From Echinostoma caproni (taxonomy: Eukaryota > Platyhelminthes > Trematoda > Plagiorchiida > Echinostomatidae): 64,000 bases of DNA. The notes below the pieces were generated by a model. It worked only from the letters and a program-made list of their open reading frames with translations, did not search any database and was not told the DNA's origin. Location: contig UZAN01039525.1 in NCBI GenBank assembly GCA_900618425.1, positions 75,961 through 139,960 of the forward strand. Reading direction: 5' to 3'. Positions 37,651-50,099 of this stretch are shown here, one piece after another (within the stretch, counting starts at the first letter, position 1; every line of letters starts with the position of its first letter). The translations under genes were made by a program, and so were the position numbers.

Positions 37651-39404
37651 TTGATATCTTATCAAATAACCTCGGTAGACGAATGTAAATAAGCGCATTC
37701 GCAACAAATATTCATAGAGTATAGGGATGCAGACTGGTCGTTGCCTATGAAATAATGACAGGCTGACAAAAAACGTTATTATTAGTTAGAACAAATAGAC
37801 AGGAAAAGAAAGACCGGGGAACGAAAAGATGAAAATCGACGAGATTGTTGAGTTCACAATTCCCGTTCACGTCAAAGTGTATGACGGTTCATGTCATGAC
37901 TGGCCGTGAACACTGATAGGTATTAAAGAACCGTTTTTGCGCACACAGCAACTGTGAGATTTTCACATTTTTTGGAGGCATTGTTCACCGAACCCGTATC
38001 AACTAATCAACTTACGGTTGCTTGGAACTAGGTTTCTGTCAATTTTTTCGTAATCATTGCTTGCCGGGTCGTTATTGTCAAAATGGTAATTTATTTGATG
38101 GTGTTTACATTTCGTAATCTGTCCAAGATTGACCGTAAAAGCAACATACGATAATGTTTGAAAATCATCTACTTCTTGAGGATATTAAGGGATTTTCGAT
38201 TGAAGGTTAAGTCACCAATGATAACATTCAAAGAGTAAAACCGCTTTTAAATGACGTAACCTCAATTCAAAAGCATAAAAGTGCAGACGGTGCCAAATAC
38301 TATTCCAAACCATATATCTGAAATTAATACTAAGGTCTGTGAATGGTTTTTAAAGTTTGTCATAGTGTTTCCATTTTGGGACAATTAGTTGTTAGCGAAA
38401 TCTAACAACCTAAGATGCCAGTTTCGCTGGGAAACGTTGTTCCCAAAAATAACAACTTCTTTGGGTCTAGCGTTTAAGTCCTTTTTAAAAACATTTCGCT
38501 CAATAGCTCTGTTATGAACCACCAATGCTTAACATGATAAAAGATATTGCAAAATATCCTAACTATTGGATTCGAATGACGGCATTTTTAGTCCTAAGAA
38601 GGTGCACACAAAGTAACTAACCACTAGTTTGAAGTGTATTCGATGAGTGTATCCATCCAGTGTGCGTGAGCGTGCGGTCAATAACACAACAAATGAGGGC
38701 TTCTGTCTGGTCTTCTCGACAAAGAAGGAGCTATTTGATTGAAGTTAATCCTATTTGCACCTGTTGTACCCGCGGGCAGCTTTTGTAACAAAATTGTGTG
38801 AGTGTATTCATAACGGCACGTTCGCGGTGCGTTTGCATGTGGAAGTGTTTCTTTTAAATAACAACTATGACTTATAGTACAAGGAAAAAACCGATAATCA
38901 TATGCTTTACTGAACAGTCGGAATTAGGGAAGATTCATGCACCGCAAAACATGTCGTTAGAAAAGTCATAAGACGGAGAAAAAACAAAGTAAGTGTTTCG
39001 AAATTCTGCGATTTCCAGAAAAAAAGAGTCACCGGGTAAGTATAACATGACACTATTGACGGTGTCTGTTGAGGAAATTAAAGTTGATGATGAACCAAAT
39101 CGGCAAACTTTGGGTAGCAAAGCAGAGGAACTAACAAAGCAAATAGGTAAAATTATGCGATCTCAAAGTGACGATATAAGGGTTGTACAGAGGAAGTCGA
39201 GGACGGATAGAGGATAAGTACGGTCGTTCTACTCTTACACCGGCCGCAACATGTCGAAGGAGACTAGAAGGCCCCACTAAAGAGAATACTAAATGTTTCA
39301 CAAAGGATCTTATTTGCGTCTTGCAAAGAGTACAAAGGTTAGAAGGATAAAGACCCATTTTTGTTTGAAGTGATAAAGAATTGGCCTGAGAAGTATATAG
39401 TGAG
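37651..39404. other. No recognisable feature
   Basis: Mostly gene-free. The part near 39131-39358 on the minus strand may be the degraded C-terminal side of the Jockey-like remnant next to it, but the match is weak. Confidence 0.4.
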
Positions 39405-39830
39405 TTATGATGATAGATTCACCACGGAAGTGTTGTAATTCACTGAAGAACGTATGGTGTGGTTATGGGTAAATAAGGGAATAGGATTAGGTGCTTGGAA
39501 TAAAAAGTCATCTATTTGGAGAAGGTAGAGCACGGAACCTTGGGCAACGGCGCTGTTCACTCTCTGAATAACTCCTTTCACACGTACGGATATCAAAATA
39601 TCCGTATTCAAATGGACAAATACGGTGGAAATACAAAATCGGGAATTTTTATTAGGAAGTTTCCGTACGCGACTTGGTCAGACGCGGCGAAGGTAACGAA
39701 CAAGACAAGATGTACTCAGTAGTGGTGGTCAATAGCGGAGAAACTAATATATGACCTGTATGGCCATGTGTCTCCAGTGGACCTCTGGTAGCGGTTGTTG
39801 AGATGGTTACGTCCCTCCATTTTGTCTTGC
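39405..39830 (-). pseudogene. Jockey-like LINE RT remnant
   Basis: The minus-strand frame at 39405-39611 reads VNSAVAQGSVLYLLQIDDFL then APNPIPLFTHNHTIRSS. This follows the Jockey-type palm pattern SGVPQGSVLSP-LFLL-INDLL followed by a box containing ADD. The catalytic ADD is replaced (HNH), so this copy is dead. The surrounding minus strand (to about 39830) carries only traces. The assignment rests on the order and spacing of these two motifs and is less certain than for the other LINEs. Confidence 0.55.
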
Positions 39831-40600
39831 AATTACTTATTCTTAATTTCGAAAACGATTCATGCGACGGAAGTGGGATGGTGATTATTATTTTGCCTGG
39901 AGCTTGGAAAAATATGAACAGTTAGCCACCAGCTGCGAACCCGTTCAAAAAGAGTAGGTGGGTGCACAGAAGCAATGTTGCGATTTAAACGGCAAGAGCT
40001 ATTGAAAGCAATCAGAAAATACAGTGTGTGCACTAATGAACTGCTATTTTGCTAATATGCAAATCCACGATGAATTACTGTCTAAGAAACTGTCATTTTT
40101 AGTCCTCCTTCTTGTAACGTTGAACCACATAGGACCCCACTGTGGAAAACTTGCTATTGCGCCGGTTGAAAGCGGAGTTCGTTTGTTATACTGACATATA
40201 ACCACAGTCACGTTATGCGTAAGTGTTTAAAAGCTTACTAGGTTAAACTTTAGTTTCATCGCATAGTCTTATGGCATCAATCCTCATGCACGTTTTATGA
40301 TTTGATCTTAATCATTTTATTGGAAGCTGGTTGGATTGGGTTCGATGAAAATGAGAGCCCAGCGTGAATCACAAGCCTCGCATTACGTTCGGAAATAACT
40401 AACGCAACAAGTTCAATACTCTCTGAGCGCCACATTATAACATGAGTGTTCAATACAATATGGAAATCATAACTTGTAAAGTGTTTCCTGTTGTAGGTTG
40501 TTTGATTGTGATATAATACTATTTCGGCTTGTTAGCCAAATGTGAATTTGTTCGTTGACGCTCAAATTACCAGCGTCAAAAAAATTAGCGATCAGCTGAT
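39831..40600. other. No recognisable feature
   Basis: AT-rich sequence with no ORF or repeat of note. Confidence 0.4.
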
Positions 40601-41040
40601 TTCAAGTTGCTGGGGCGTGGCCTCTCAATGATCAGCCGTGTCTCCCAAGTTCCATTATCTGTTCCGATTGGCAATATGTGTAATGTCCATATTGATGCAT
40701 GCTTAAAGTTTGCTGATACTATCCTGTCTGATTGCACCCATCCTCTACACATTGACTTGTGTGCATGCAAATCCCACCCCTGCACCAGTTCCAAGTACAA
40801 ACTTATCCCGTCTTGCATATCCGCATACAGAAACTCTTTGGTACACTATCTTGCCCGGATACTGACCGACAAGGAAAGTGTTCGCTCTGAGCTTTCTACT
40901 GTATTTGGTAATTAACTTATACTTTTGTATGTTTTCACATCCCACTTTTTCCCCTGTTTTTACCAGAATTGTAACGGTGGTCTATGTCTGGGCTGAAAGC
41001 TTGTATATATAACTCGCTAAAGCTTGAATACAATACAATA
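40601..41040 (+). pseudogene. 3' end of CR1-like LINE, 5'-truncated
   Basis: The frame at 40607-40915 (RGLSMISRVSQVP, KFADTILSDCTHPLH, SAYRNSLVHYLARILTDKES) matches in order the C-terminal end of the LINE at 15020-15341. It is followed by about 120 bases of 3' UTR and a tail GAATACAATACAATACC (about 41025-41041). The upstream RT is missing, as is common when LINE reverse transcription stops early. The frame is open to its stop at 40913-40915, so this copy is less decayed than the 13.9-kb one, or simply too short to show damage. Confidence 0.8.
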
Positions 41041-44000
41041 CCAGATGAAGCGCATTAGCAAACCACTTGTATGTATGGAGTTTTCACAAATGTTTGATCT
41101 TAGGGCATAATTAAATACATGGATTTAAACATGCGTTTCTGCGTACTGTTATCATTTTATATTTAGTATTCAAGATTAACAAATGGTTTTAATATAACAA
41201 GCAGTAGTCTGAACCAAAATACCAGATTTGTTAGCGCACGGAGAAAATTCTTTATAATGTTCAAAACTTTACATTCGACAGATTCCTGATTCTTGATTAC
41301 ATTAAATTCGGATCCCAGTTCTTCTTCAAGAAGCATGTGAATTTAAGATAAATATAATTCGGCGCTTTCTTTATCTAGAAGGCGATGAACACTGGCACGC
41401 ACGTGTTGATTTGATCCCTCGGTAAATGTATTTTTCAAGCCTGGTACAAACGAATGGAACATCTGTATAACTTGGATACACACCTTTTAAAAATTTCCTG
41501 CATGGACCATGAATGTAAGCCCGCTGCAACACGGTTAGTGACGGAAACGGTAAAATTAATGGGAATGGTCACCGAAATAGCATTTTATGACTGAAATAGT
41601 CGTATGCATATAATTCGATTCACGTAAAACTAAAAACCATATGGATTAATTGGCGAAGATTTGTCCATTGGAGATTACTGTTTGCGATATATTAAACTAT
41701 AAAATCAAACCAATTCGTTTTCGATCAAAAACCGACTAGGTCAATCCAATCATGGTGATGACATTGGTTCAGTTCCAAAAGTGCTATCCGCTGATCGAGC
41801 TAAATATTTCTTCAAAATAACTCAGTGATATCGTGCATAACTTTGCTTGAAAAATTGTGTTTCCTCAAACAATTAGTAATTTTTTCTCCTGTAAGAATCA
41901 CAACCTAGGTTCATATATCGCTGTTTTGAAACATTTTCTTCTTTTCATTCTACTACATTTTATTGAATATACAAATACACAATTTTCAGGAAGGGGGAAG
42001 TGGCAAATCGAACGGTTGCCATTCAACACAGTGCGAAAAGTCAGAGGTGGGTGATACTTTGGTGCTACATCACCGGGAAACCACTGCTTTATCGGTTTCC
42101 GCAACTAGAGCCACCAGGTATGCAATCCAGTTCAAGCGCCAACCTTTGCAAGTGTCCTTTTGAAAGTTAAATTACAATTTCACTCCGAATGTTGAACCAT
42201 GCATAAGCTTTGGCAAAATGCCTGTCTAATGAGAACATACTGAGCCGATAGATGACAATGACGATTCAAGTAAGAGGCATGATGTTTCAGTAGTGAATAA
42301 CGAATATGATGTTTTGAGAAAAAAATGGATAACGCGTTCGTTTTCCCGCCTGAAAACTTTCCACGATAAACCACTTGAGTGATGTCATCTTCTAAATACA
42401 TTTGGCTTATGCATGCACGCATAAATTGTTCAAAGATTGAAATAAACTCCATTGATCTGAGTAACTGAGTTGCCAAGATTTGCTGAGAAATGAGTTTGAT
42501 TTATTACCATTTCTTGCACTATAAAATTTGAAGTGCTGAAAAGCTTTTTGGTATTGGCACATCTACACAAATGTGGTCATACCGGATGGAGAGTACACTA
42601 AAACTGCTGGATAGTTCTTTTGCGCATGTTTAGTGACGAAAGACAAATTGACTCTGATTGTTAAGTGCATTATTGATAAACAATTACACAACTGCATCGT
42701 TGCTGTCACTGTAAGATGTATTTGGTTTCATTTTTCCGCACACGGGGATGTTAGGAAGGTATTCGGAAATTGAGGATACTTGGTGTACCAACACCATCAA
42801 CACTCGGACACGTGAATCATCGACTACTGCCTACATCGTTTCGGGGAGACAAAGCGCATGCATTTAAAAAGAGATTACTAATGAAATGCAGGGCAACATT
42901 TGAAAACCAAGTTACTTATTCTGAGTCACGCCAGGATATCCTCTTTTCTCACGCGTTTCTCAACGACTACGCGGTACATTCCTTACCCTGTGCATTCACT
43001 ACAGCCCCTTTAACACTGAATACGATCGATATTTTTTCACACCTTTCACTATTCCCCTCTCTTTTTACAGCTACGCATTTAAGGCGCCAAAAATTACATT
43101 TTGTCTAACTGCGCCCACAAGTCTTATTTTTCGTTCATCTAAATTTCACTCATTATCATTTTGTTCCTCAGTTGAATATTAGATTCGTTTGTTTGCTCTG
43201 AAGTACTTCTTTTCTGTCGATTGTCTATCAAACGTCTTTTAGTTCCTGCCGATAAATCGTTCTGTGAGCTCCATTGACCAAGTATCTAATTCAAGACTTT
43301 TTCCGGAGACAAATTAAAAAAACGAAGTGTGACACAGTTTTGTGTAATGCGTACCCGGGATTTACGATATCTCGTCCAAATGCTATGCATATTTCACGAA
43401 ATCGCATCAGTCCGTCGCCGAGTATGCACGTTTTTCAAGTTGTACTAATGGGGCTTCGGCCTCCGTTACGTGACGTACCTATCGACCGACAAGTCAGACG
43501 CGCAAACCCCATCAAGTTTCTATTCTGAAGTGTTGCTGGTAATGTTTTGAGCCCAACACCCGTGTGAAGCTTGCAGTGTAATTGGGAGTCGACTGGATAA
43601 CGGAAATCGGTTATACTGGATTGGGTTGTTTGTCTGTTTGCTAAACTGTTCAATTATCCCTCAATTGTGTTCTTATTCGATGAAGATATACACTTAAAAT
43701 TATTACTCCAGTTAATATGGAAGCATAAATTATCTATTCAAAGAAATGTACAACAGTGAACCATTAGGGGTTTTGCACTTGCCAGTGTAAATCATAGTGA
43801 TTTTTTATGATGAACGAATAGTTCTACACAGCTCGGAAACCAAACGTACACATTGTTTCATGAAAATCCACCGAACTAAATTATTAGTTCGGCTAATTTA
43901 CAGTTTTTTCAATCTCAACATATTTTTCAACTTTCAGTCGCGTTAACTGATTCTATGAACTGACTGTTTGAGGCCAATGGTAACCCACAGATTTTGTAAT

Positions 44001-45080
44001 AATACCGCTTCATGCACAACAGTTATTTTTAATAAATCAAATAAATCATCATTACATCTGTGGGGGGAGAGTCAATTCTCCAACGCAGTGACTAGCATTC
44101 TGCTCACATGAGCTGTCAACTCGTGCACTAACAAAGGTGATTGATGAAACTTCAAACTAAAGTGAACTGTGTATGGCATTTATGCCATAAACGCGCATTC
44201 GTGAATTTCACTCAAAATCCTTGCTTTGATAGGCAGATGAAAAGTGAAAAAATGTAAACGGACTAATCAAAATTTGATCTAGACGCTGGACGCTGATGAT
44301 GAAGACGATCTGAACGAGGATAACCTCTGTGGTTTGTTCTTGAAAATTAATTACGAAATTCGACCTGTATTATTCAGACAGCGCGCCTAAAATAGCATTA
44401 TGTTAATATGAAATGAAATTCGAGTGATCAGTTATTTAACCGAGTTTGTTTGGATTTTAAGGGATAGAAGTATCTTTGTTGAAAAAGTGTTTTATGTGGT
44501 CGGTAAGACTTGTGCATAGACAGGTTCAATCACCGTGAATAAAGAAATGTCAGGTTATTCATACTTTTATGAACTTTGTCGAACTTGTCCAGTATTATTG
44601 CCTTCGAATCTCAAAGTGCTTTCTTCACAAGCAAAGTGAAATCAATTTTATTCGGTTTTCTCAGACTCATTTTATTCAAACCTCGTTCTGTTTTACATCC
44701 TTGTTGTGGGCTCAAAGCAGCTTCGACTGAGAACTGGAGCGACCAAATCAACAAATTTACATTTTCGATGAGCTTATCGTGCAGGCAAATACTAGTGAGA
44801 ATATGATGACTTTGTTGTGCTTGAGCTCCCCAGGAGCGGCCTTAAACTGACTTTCTTGAACTCTCTGTCTAACTGAAACCACCGTTTTGGTGTTTTGAAA
44901 GCTTGCGTTTCAAACATAGAATTTGATACGCATTGATAATCAGTTATACTAAAATAATGCACTAGAGCTCAGAGACCAATCCTGCCCAAAACCTTTGCAT
45001 TGCATTTTTAAAGTCTATTACCCGTTTGCCTATAACAGCCAGAATTGCACTACTACACAATTAAGGTGTCAATAAACTTC
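41041..45080. other. Gene-free AT-rich stretch
   Basis: About 4 kb without recognised features. A 112-codon plus-strand ORF (42770-43108) and a 98-codon minus-strand ORF (42180-42476) have no known motif. A slightly GC-richer patch near 43421-43650 may be an old repeat. Confidence 0.4.
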
Positions 45081-46130
45081 AACTTATGGCTTTTAGTTCG
45101 ACCGACTCGATGATATTTGGGGGAATAATTTTAAGAGACATGTTACCACAGGTGATCATCGCTGAGTGTGATCAATTTGTCTATCATCGTAAGCACTTTA
45201 CACTTGATTCAATAGCCTCCCCAGTGCAATTTTTCTGCCATCGCTCGACAACATATGAAAAGCTGCAAGAATATATATTGTGGATTTCAGCGGTGCATTT
45301 TGAGGTGTTGGTCGTGCTCAGCTGTTGACTATGCTTGCAAACAATTTAGTTCATTCGCCTACTATTATTATCCTAAAAGAATAAATTATCTTTGGAAAAC
45401 AGTTTACTTGCTACGGTGACAGTCTCTCCAGCATTATTGTTGGAATAAAAAAATTATTCATGTGACCATTTTGTCGTTTTTCTTCTTTTCTACTCTCCTT
45501 GCTGATGGAATACGCTAGAGCTGTTGTTTTGGTTTATCCCATTCCAAAATCACTGGTTTCCCCACTGTCCAGCTTGATATCTTACAACTCACCAAGTGGT
45601 CTTCTGCACAAACTCTCTCCATGAATCCATCCAAATGTTTCGATCCTTTAATTTCTCTATCTAGAAGTAAATCATACTCCAAATCTCTTAATGTGTTCCA
45701 GCTACCAATCATTGACAATATGTTCCTTAGTCGGCGAATATCAATAAGACACTTGGGTTTTATTTTTTACCATTACTGTTCTAGGTTTGAGAACATCAAC
45801 AATGTCTTTGAAAATATTGAGAAGACATTTTTTCCCTACTACTGGGAGGATTATTCACCACTTGTCATCTGGCAAAGCAACTTTTAACTGCCTTCATTTT
45901 GCCGTATTATCTCTTTGACTCTCCAGTGTTTTACTGAGAAGGATGCATATGTGTGATATCCAGATCCTTCAGACACTTATCCATATGTAGCAATTTACCC
46001 AAAACTCATATTATCCAAAATATTGTCCCCAAACACTAGAGCTTGTGATAAACTGGGTAACAAACACTATCTGACTCCCGACACTCTGAACTCCACATAG
46101 TGCAAATGTATTTCAATCCTCCTAACAGGT
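45081..46130 (+). pseudogene. LINE RT remnant, internally deleted
   Basis: The frame at 45086-45328 contains CDQFVYHRKHFTLDSIASPV, matching the RT pattern DQFAYR---STLDA-ASLV that precedes block A. From about 45565 the plus strand reads LDILQLTKWSSAQTLSMNPS followed by KC, then a segment like LGFIF----RF-NI-NVF, which corresponds to the region after the catalytic box. The block with the catalytic Asp pair is not found between 45330 and 45520, so it is deleted or unrecognisable. Downstream of 45890 only traces remain (for example ACDKLGNKHYLTPD near 46045). CR1/Jockey-like. Confidence 0.65.
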
Positions 46131-46785
46131 ACAAATACGTTCAAGCACAGACAAAAGCCTACAACTCTTCCATGGTTTCTTATCCTGCAAGGTGTTTAAA
46201 ATCTTCCGGACCGTATTTTCTATGATTTGTCGACGACCTTCAGTTTACTCATTGTACCTAGGGTAACAGAGCGATTTATTGACTAGAATTGAGGTAATAG
46301 AACATAATGTGCGTCACACAAATACTGGGATTCAGCTAAAAAGTTTGATGGTTATTTCAACATAAAATACTCGGCTCATTTGCAAGAATATATAGAACAA
46401 CAGGTTTCGTTCATAATTATGTGCGTTTCAGTATGGATTACTCACTGCCTCGCTCATGAGGACTCAGTCGTCAGAAGAAAAAAATATTAGACACCACAAA
46501 AGGAAATCCGAGTTCTCACGAGACCGAACATTTATCAACAGTAAACATATTTTATGTGTCTGAAAGTGAAAGTATGGGAGCAGAATTTGTACAGTGAACC
46601 AACTTTGTCATATTTATTATTGGAGGATGTGCGATTTAGCTTCTCCCTCCCTTGGTCGACTTCAAGGTATTCGAGCTGTATTCACACACTTGTGAACTTC
46701 ACAAGACCATTTATCATTAGAGTGTGTTACATAGAATGAAATACTTTCGTGTGATGCATAGATGTTTTAATCAAATTTAGCTGAC
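46131..46785. other. No recognisable feature
   Basis: AT-rich DNA between two LINE remnants. No supported ORF. Confidence 0.4.
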
Positions 46786-47096
46786 CACGTGACATTAATT
46801 CATTCATTTCACTCCTAACTGAACCACCCTTGGCTTTAGTCCAATCATTACCTACCTCGCCGAACATCGCTCGCCGTGGTAACCTATTTGATGACATGCG
46901 TAACACATACCCCCAAACCAAGTAATCCGTGGAGTTCGACCACTTGCTCTAATGGGAGACCGCAGTTACCTAAAACTCTGCGCCTGACCTCAACATTGCT
47001 CACCTGGCTGACCCACCAGATTTTTGCAATGCTGCGTTGACAGCGAAGTTGGAATACCGACGGTCTATCCTTATCTTGTTTTCTCAATGGCTAAGG

Positions 47097-47360
47097 TTAT
47101 GCGCCATATAGCAGAATTGGCCGAACTGCCGCAGTATACAATCGACCCTTCACAAACAGCCGGATGTCACGACGGCGCCTTAGATGTCCCAAGTTGGCAA
47201 ATGCCAACCGAGCCTTCTGCATGCGAGATGACACTTCATCCGTGATGCGTCCACCGGGTGAGATGTCGCAGCCCAAATAACAAAACCCATGCACTTGCTC
47301 TATTACGTCCCCAGTTAAAGGGAGACTGGGTGTTAGACCAACCCAGACTTGCAGTAACAT
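47097..47360 (-). pseudogene. RTE reverse transcriptase C-terminal segment
   Basis: An uninterrupted 87-codon frame with the typical RTE post-palm sequence: GFCYLGCDISPGGRITDEVS, KARLAFANLGHLRRRRDIRL and a YTAAVRPILLYG ending. It marks the start of the C-terminal third of the element. The next parts continue in other frames (46884-47087 and 46727-46921). Confidence 0.85.
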
Positions 47361-47399
47361 TTTACACTGAATTTAGTTAAACTGGCAACCAAGCTATCC

Positions 47400-48290
47400 G
47401 GAAAGGCTGGCAAACTAACTAGATTTTCATTTAAAAGCACAATGTTGTTAGCAGACACTAATCAAATAACAATGTTCGAATATCCATTGAGGATGTCACA
47501 GCATCCAGTTAAGATGTCTGTATATCAATTTAAGATATCCGAACATACATTTAAGATATCACAACATCAACTTAAAATGTTCGAGTATAAATTCAAGATG
47601 TTATGCTGCTTTTTGGATAGTACAGTAGTGCGATTTCTCCGTCGTTTCACATTGTCTTGAATTTTGTTTGATAACCCTGCTTTCACGTACAGTCCATTCG
47701 TGTGGTAAAGGCACGCCTGCTGTACTGTCGAAGTTCACTGGGCCTGCGAAAGACTCGCGGCTGTCGACAAGGTGTGGTTTCTCGCTCGGGATAGCTGGGC
47801 AAGCACCAGATCCCTTATTGTGGCTGAACTGTCCCGTCGATCGCTAAATGAAACCAATCGTCGTGTGATTTTCGGGCCGGCATAGGAGAAGGATAAGTTC
47901 TGAATCCGATGCCGCGTAAGTGTTAGTAGTGAATCACCACAAGAAAATCAGTGGTGGAACGATGCGTCTTGTGGTAAATTGAGAATGTAAAAAGTTCAGG
48001 CGATAATGACCCTGGGCCAACGTTTAAATCTTTTAAGATATACGCACTATTTTTCTAAGCGAGTTCAGTAAACGGATAATCATAATAAAACTTTGATCTT
48101 TTCTTAAATACGGACTACAATATCCACAACATTCATGCAAAACTTTCCTTGGAATTTTATGAAGTGGCATTTTCGCATTGAACAATCTTCCTAACTAAGT
48201 CGGAGATAGAATTCCGGAGAAGAGAACAAACATTACGGAAAATGCATATTTATTTCATAAAAGTTGTTCAACATGTTTTCCATCCTGTTT
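47400..48290. other. Foreign or unrecognised segment within the RTE LINE
   Basis: Lies where the RTE palm domain should be. It contains the 21-bp repeat (47472-47597) and a GC-richer patch (47690-47960) that I cannot assign. Some residues just right of 47365 may still be RTE. This is either an insertion or a badly decayed palm domain. Confidence 0.5.
47472..47597 (+). repeat. 21-bp tandem repeat encoding heptads
   Basis: Six units of exactly 21 bases. In the plus-strand ORF 47442-47660 (72 codons) they read as MFEYPLR, MSQHPVK, MSVYQFK, ISEHTFK, ISQHQLK and MFEYKFK. The pattern is Met/Ile, Ser/Phe, a variable residue, His/Tyr, a variable residue, a hydrophobic residue and Lys/Arg. Several unit differences are synonymous (CAG/CAA, GAA/GAG, TCA/TCC/TCT, AAG/AAA). 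Frame-keeping follows automatically from the 21-base period, so this does not prove translation. Confidence 0.8.
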
Positions 48291-50099
48291 CCTGTATAGC
48301 AAAATACGGCGAGGATAGTTTTCTTCCACCTTCAGAATAGTAGCAGTTGAAATACTTTCGGCCTACGTGACAGTACTGTGGTGTAGCTCGTCGATTGTTC
48401 TTGGTTTTCGGGAATAAACAGGGAAGAGTTCAAAGCGAACGACGGAGTCGAAAGCCGCTTTCTGATAGAGTAAGACAGAGATGGTTTCCCTACGAAAAGA
48501 ATGTCGATGGTCCAGAATTTGACGGGGACTTGGATCATGGTGGTTCTCAGGCATGCATTCTTCACCTGCGGAACACAACCGATGGAATATAATACCAGCG
48601 AGAAGATTAAAATCAATGTTGATTAAACCAATTAGTTGAACTGAGCCTCAAAATGTTCAGCCCATCGATTAAGATGGCGTTAGTGATGGTGAATCAGTGT
48701 ACCTTCCGATTCCTTAATTACCTTACTTAAGCCTGTTTTCCTGGGGCCCGTGCTCCTACTTAGACAGAGATGACTGCGAAAATAACCATAATCACAGCCT
48801 TCTTCATTTCTTTGCACTTTCCTATCCACCATTTGTTGCAGTCGTCCCTCAGACTCTTGATGAACTGGCGTTTGAGGGATTTGCGCGCTGTCATATGTTG
48901 CTTCAGGAGAAAGGGTTCCGCAGGCGTCCAGCAGAGCGATCGAAGTCAACGAAGTCCATCGTTTGTGTTTTTAGCCCGTACCAGGGTCCGGCGTATTTTT
49001 ATCGATATTGACAAAGCTTCCTTGATTTGTTTCCCATTTTCATTGTGTCTTTCGCCAGGTGGTTAAACTGACAGACGGGATGAGCTCCGGTTTGAAAGCC
49101 GATTTAAAGGAATCGATGAAATTGTGTAGTGGATAGCCGTTGTCGGTGGCTTTCTTGCGGTTGTTTGCCAGGTGTTGGGAGAATTTAGCTCAGTGGAAAG
49201 CGTGGTCCATATCCACAGGTGTTGAACAGTAAGAACAGCAGTCTTGAATTGACCCCTTCTAGCGGTAACCGATGGCGATGTGGTCGATTTGGGTTTAGTG
49301 CTATGAAGACTTTGGCGGTTTCCATTAAAGGCAGTGTCGTTTCTTGTGCGAGAAGTTCGTGCTTAACAGGAACAATGCGTGTTCCGCGCTGAGTCAGACT
49401 AGGTGATCTCCGTTGTCCGTCCGGTCGGCTGGGATTGCATGTGGCCCGCCAAGAAGACCTGATTCTTCCAAGGATCTCACTTGGGCATTGAAGTCTCCGG
49501 CGACTAGTACGATGTCTGATGTTCAAACACTTTGGAGAAATCGAGAAAGATCTTTATAGAATCCATTTTTGATTTATTGTGTGCTGCATTCGGCCGGTGC
49601 ATACACGGATACGATGAATAGGCGTCAACCCTTAGTTCTGTAGCCGTTGACCTGTGCTGAACCGTTAGGACGGTCGATTACTGACTAGAATTCAGTCAAG
49701 AAGTGAGCGCAATTCCGATACTAGCAACACCACCAGCTTCGGATGCCGAATAACCTGACACACGAAAGATGAAACATGAGATTGAAGTTCGACCAGGAGA
49801 AGGCAGGGAGATAATTAAGGTAGGGTCTTTTGCACGCTTTTTGGAAACACAACATACATCTAAATTGAAAATTGCAAAGGTTCTTTCCTGGGCAGCTTGT
49901 TGACCAATCTGGTGGAGTGTGCGGATATTTAACGCGGCTAAGTGAAAGGGGAAGTTTGGTTACAAAAATTCTATAGCTTCTGATTGTTTAATCTGCTGGT
50001 AAAACGCTGTAATATCCCATGGGTCTTGTACATGGGAGGCGATTGGGATTATTCGAGATTCAGAGCAAAGACTAGACAGATGAAAATGAGATTTTTACA

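Larger units (their letters stand above)
46786..49990 (-). pseudogene. RTE-type LINE, long but broken copy
   Basis: An RTE-clade LINE read right to left. Endonuclease: LAALNIRTLHQIGQQAAQE (about 49890-49945), a CCVS motif whose following catalytic Glu position reads KK (49835-49854), bases encoding VAGDFNAQV (49479-49505), HIAIGYR (49261-49286) and a DMDHA ending (49196-49214). Linker: TGPRKTGLSK and LNRWAEHFE-like segments (about 48640-48760). RT block A: KAAFDSVV (48437-48462). The C-terminal part reads CYLGCDISPGGRITDEVSSR then RRDIRLFVKGRLYTAAVRP (47097-47290), and RRRVLGN, then RLPRRAMFGEVG further on. Many stops and frameshifts occur. The palm between block A and CYLG is largely missing or displaced by foreign sequence (47400-48290). 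Confidence 0.85.

Noticed and set aside
47472..47597. CRISPR-like array
   Set aside because: Contiguous 21-bp units with no spacers, in a eukaryotic repeat context.
49186..49255. tRNA-like A box (TTTAGCTCAGTGGAAAGCG) followed by a B-box-like stretch
   Set aside because: On the minus strand this is the end of the RTE endonuclease domain (DMDHA region), in order with HIAIGYR, so the tRNA resemblance is chance.
49185..49526. 113-codon Arg-rich ORF on the minus strand
   Set aside because: It is an alternative frame of the RTE endonuclease, whose motifs read in other frames over the same bases.
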